A stretch of DNA of 7,716 nucleotides from Alphaproteobacteria bacterium (GTDB lineage Bacteria; Pseudomonadota; Alphaproteobacteria; Rhizobiales; Hyphomicrobiaceae): assembly GCA_005888525.1 (NCBI GenBank), contig VBAB01000177.1, positions 515 to 8,230 of the forward strand. The letters are read 5' to 3'. The position numbers were made by a program, and so were the translations under genes. Below the pieces are notes generated by a model. It was given only the letters and a program-made list of their open reading frames with translations. It ran no database searches and was not told the origin of the DNA. The number at the start of each line of letters is the position of its first letter. The first letter of the stretch is position 1. Below, in pieces: positions 5,870 to 7,716 of the stretch.

Positions 5870-6166
5870 TCACCGGCCGCCGAGAAACCGCGCGATGATG
5901 ATGACGATGGCGGCGCCGATGGTCGAGATCACGATCTGCGTGCCGTAGGGGACTGCGTTCGTGACGTTCGTCACGGCGGCGGGCAGCTGCAGCAGCTCAT
6001 ACCGCACCAGGGCGCCGCCGACAAACGAGCCGATGATGCCGACGAGCATGTTGCGGATGAGGCCGCCGCCGCCGAACAGCAGGCCGGCCAGCCAGCCGGC
6101 GATCAGGCCGTTCACCGCCATGACGATGAGCGGCGTGTAGGGTTGAATCTGATCCATCGTGGGCAT
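5870..6166 (-). CDS. GlsB/YeaQ/YmgE-family small membrane protein
   Basis: A 98-residue inner-membrane protein of the 'transglycosylase-associated' GlsB/YeaQ/YmgE family, linked to envelope and general stress in several bacteria; its molecular activity is unknown. Three hydrophobic segments are visible: about residues 12-31 (TPLIVMAVNGLIAGWLAGLL), about 38-53 (RNMLVGIIGSFVGGAL) and about 77-94 (QIVISTIGAAIVIIIARF). The Gly-rich GWLAGLLFGGGGLIRNMLVG stretch is the family signature. An ATG at 6166 is chosen over longer starts because AAGGGAG lies about 8 bp upstream; ATG 6157 is a possible alternative. First gene of a likely operon with the peptidase. It faces the solute-binding protein gene across 194 bp, which contains the dyad TGCGCTCGAGCACA (6215-6228, perfect GCTCGAGC core) but no clear promoter. 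Confidence 0.9.
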   Translation of the reverse strand: MPTMDQIQPYTPLIVMAVNGLIAGWLAGLLFGGGGLIRNMLVGIIGSFVGGALVRYELLQLPAAVTNVTNAVPYGTQIVISTIGAAIVIIIARFLGGR

Positions 6167-6347
6167 GCGCGTCTCTCCCTTGCTCGAACCCCGTAACCAC
6201 ACCTTACGCGATATTGCGCTCGAGCACATGAGATAGCCGCCGGCCGGCACGGCCATAATCAGAACGTGGTAGCGGTGGAAGTGATCGGCCGCCTGAGCGA
6301 TGATGGCTCGTCTCCCGCGGGCAGGACGCGTGCGGGGGAGGATTGCC

Positions 6348-6354
6348 AGGGAGG
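6348..6354 (+). promoter_or_regulatory. Ribosome binding site deciding a GTG start
   Basis: AGGGAGG lies 6 bp before GTG at 6361. It makes GTG the likely start of the solute-binding protein, rather than the in-frame TTG at 6343, which has GGGGGAG too close upstream and would place six extra residues ahead of the Tat signal. Confidence 0.75.
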
Positions 6355-6360
6355 CCTATT

Positions 6361-7422
6361 GTGGCGCAGCAGAGCATCTCGCGGCGAAAGGCGATAACGG
6401 GCGCGGCCGCGGCGGCCCTTGCTTTGGCTCCGCGCGTCCTGGCGCAGGCCCCGCCTGCAGAGGCCATAACGCCCGCTCTCATCGAGGCCGCCAGCAAGGA
6501 AGGCCGGGTGAACCTCTACACGGCCATGGAAATCGCCACGGCCGAGCAGTACTCCAAAATCTTCGAGGGGAAGTTTCCCGGGATCTCGGTCCGGGTCGAG
6601 CGCTCGGGAGCGGAGCGCATCTTCTCCCGCATCGCGCAGGAATATGCCTCGCGCATCTTCAATGTCGACCTCGTCAATACGACGGACGCCGCGCACGCGC
6701 TCGCCTGGAAGGCCGAGGGCTGGCTCGCCCCGTACGTGCCGGCGGACGCGGCCCAGCATTTCTTGGCCGGCCACATCGATCCCGACGGCACCTTCGCGAC
6801 GCTGCGCATCCTCTTCAGCGTCATCGCCTACAACACCCAGCTGGTGAAACCGCAGGACGCACCGGCCGGCTTCATCGACCTGCTCGACCCGAAATGGATG
6901 GGCAAGCTGGTGAAGGCGCATCCGGGCTACTCCGGCCTGATCCTGACCGCCACGCATGCGATGGCGCGCGAGCTCGGCTGGGAGTACTTCGAGAAACTCG
7001 CCAAGCAGAAGGTGATGCAGGTGCAGTCCGGCGTCGACCCGCCCAAAAAGGTCGCGCTCGGCGAAAGGGCGGTGATGGTCGACGGCGCCGACTACATCGC
7101 GCTCCTGCACAAGGACCAGGGCGCGCCGATCGAAGTGGTCTACCCGGTCGAGGGCGCGCCCCTCATCAACAGCCCCAACGCCGTCTTCAAGGCCGCGCCC
7201 AACCCGAACGCGGCACGGCTGTTCCAGAACTGGATGTGCTCGCGCGAGGGCCAGCAGGCGCTCGTCGACCTCAGCGCGCAATACGTGCCGCACACACAAG
7301 CCAAACCCAAGCCCGGCCGCCGCCCCCTCGCCGACATCAAGTTCATGAAAGACGACCCCGCGGCGATCCTCACCCAAGCCGATGCGATCAAGGCCAAGTA
7401 CACGGCCATTTTCAAGGTGTGA
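6361..7422 (+). CDS. ABC transporter periplasmic solute-binding protein (COG1840-like), Tat-exported
   Basis: A 353-residue extracellular solute-binding protein of the group that includes ferric-ion binders such as AfuA/FbpA and related binders. From the GTG start it has a twin-arginine signal: SISRRKAITG with Arg8-Arg9, a mild Ala/Leu-rich core and cleavage near VLAQA (28-30), so it should fold before export to the periplasm. The mature chain has the group's early segment EGRVNLYTAMEIATAEQYSK and the KFPGISVRVERSGAERI strand-helix unit, then DLVNTTDAAHALAWKAEGWL, and later VEGAPLINSPNAVF. I do not see the adjacent Tyr-Tyr pair used to hold iron in FbpA, so iron should not be assumed. No permease or ATPase gene is adjacent: a converging phasin follows on the other strand. 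It is either an orphan binder serving a distant transporter or the system lies elsewhere. Confidence 0.9.
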   Translation: MAQQSISRRKAITGAAAAALALAPRVLAQAPPAEAITPALIEAASKEGRVNLYTAMEIATAEQYSKIFEGKFPGISVRVERSGAERIFSRIAQEYASRIFNVDLVNTTDAAHALAWKAEGWLAPYVPADAAQHFLAGHIDPDGTFATLRILFSVIAYNTQLVKPQDAPAGFIDLLDPKWMGKLVKAHPGYSGLILTATHAMARELGWEYFEKLAKQKVMQVQSGVDPPKKVALGERAVMVDGADYIALLHKDQGAPIEVVYPVEGAPLINSPNAVFKAAPNPNAARLFQNWMCSREGQQALVDLSAQYVPHTQAKPKPGRRPLADIKFMKDDPAAILTQADAIKAKYTAIFKV

Positions 7423-7513
7423 CCGGTCGCGCCCGATCAGTTGCGGCGTAGGGCGCCACCGTTCCCTGCAGCTTCACGCCTTCGACCAACAAACGCCAAT
7501 CGCGGAGGCGGGC

Positions 7514-7716
7514 TCAGCCCTTGTGGCCCATGCTCTGGGCGGCCTCGGTCATGAGGCGGCCGAGCTCTTGCGCCTGCAGGGCGTAAGCCTGCATCTGCGT
7601 TTGCGCATAGCGACTCTGGATGGCGAGAACGTCCTGGACGTTCTTGGCGTTGGCGATCTCGCTCGCGAGCGCGAAGCAGGCTTCGGCGTTCTGCTTGGCA
7701 AAGCGGACGGCCCGGT
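7514..7716 (-). CDS. Phasin family protein, C-terminal part
   Basis: The reverse strand is open from the window edge to the TGA at 7514-7516, giving about 66 residues. It reads, in part, FAKQNAEACFALASEIANAK, NVQDVLAIQSRYAQTQMQAY and AQELGRLMTEAAQSMGHKG at the end. This amphipathic, Gln/Ala-rich helix with the NAEA-FALA, AK-VQ-VL-IQS-Y and QAQELG pattern is the C-terminal half of the phasin family, proteins that coat polyhydroxyalkanoate granules. The N-terminal half lies beyond the window. It converges with the solute-binding protein gene, with 91 bp between the stops; that gap has no clear terminator. Confidence 0.9.
   Translation of the reverse strand, partial: RAVRFAKQNAEACFALASEIANAKNVQDVLAIQSRYAQTQMQAYALQAQELGRLMTEAAQSMGHKG

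Noticed and set aside
4664..6196. A 510-codon open frame on the plus strand opposite the peptidase and GlsB-like genes
   Set aside because: It lies antisense to two genes with complete family motifs, has Arg/Gly/His-rich composition typical of a high-GC shadow frame, and has no recognisable domain.
6259..7377. A long minus-strand open frame opposite the solute-binding protein gene, and a plus-strand one at 6300-7451
   Set aside because: Both overlap a gene with clear Tat signal and family segments, and their translations are low-information Arg/Asp/Gly-rich text as expected from GC bias.

Overview
This window looks like chromosomal DNA from a high-GC alphaproteobacterium, most likely a member of Hyphomicrobiales (Rhizobiales) or a close relative. 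The evidence is an NDUFS4-type accessory subunit of respiratory complex I, an Omp25/Omp31-type outer-membrane barrel, a phasin, and palindromic intergenic repeats of a type common in that class. The species cannot be named from the sequence. I see no phage, transposase, CRISPR, toxin-antitoxin or secretion genes, and nothing that I would call a new multi-gene system. The gene content is mostly housekeeping and stress functions. The unusual features are in fine structure.

Layout. (1) 1-302, plus strand: the 3' end of a zinc-independent MDR / NADPH:quinone-oxidoreductase-type gene. (2) 397-1176, plus: an XRE-type DNA-binding protein with a C-terminal domain I do not recognise. (3) 1187-2212, minus: a PhzF-family isomerase that converges on gene 2 with 10 bp between the stop codons. 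Its 3' end carries an almost perfect in-frame 120-bp tandem duplication, giving 341 rather than about 301 residues. (4) 2213-2705: a long divergent intergenic region with an AT-richer island, a short dyad and a 9-bp hairpin. (5) 2706-3404, plus: an outer-membrane beta-barrel protein. (6) 3582-3917, plus: a secreted, disordered Lys/Ala/Pro/Thr-rich protein followed by a clear hairpin. (7) 4013-4060: a palindromic repeat. (8) 4196-4501, plus: the complex I NDUFS4-like subunit. (9) 4518-4658: a nested inverted-repeat element that fills the gap between converging genes. (10) 6166-5870 then 5854-4658, minus: a probable two-gene operon of a GlsB/YeaQ-type membrane protein and an M20-family (PepT-like) metallopeptidase. 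(11) 6361-7422, plus: a Tat-exported ABC solute-binding protein starting at GTG. (12) 7716-7514, minus: the C-terminal part of a phasin.

The genes do not form one pathway. The only likely co-transcribed pair is glsB-type/peptidase. The solute-binding protein has no permease or ATPase partner within view. Many long open frames opposite the real genes are GC-driven shadows and were left out.
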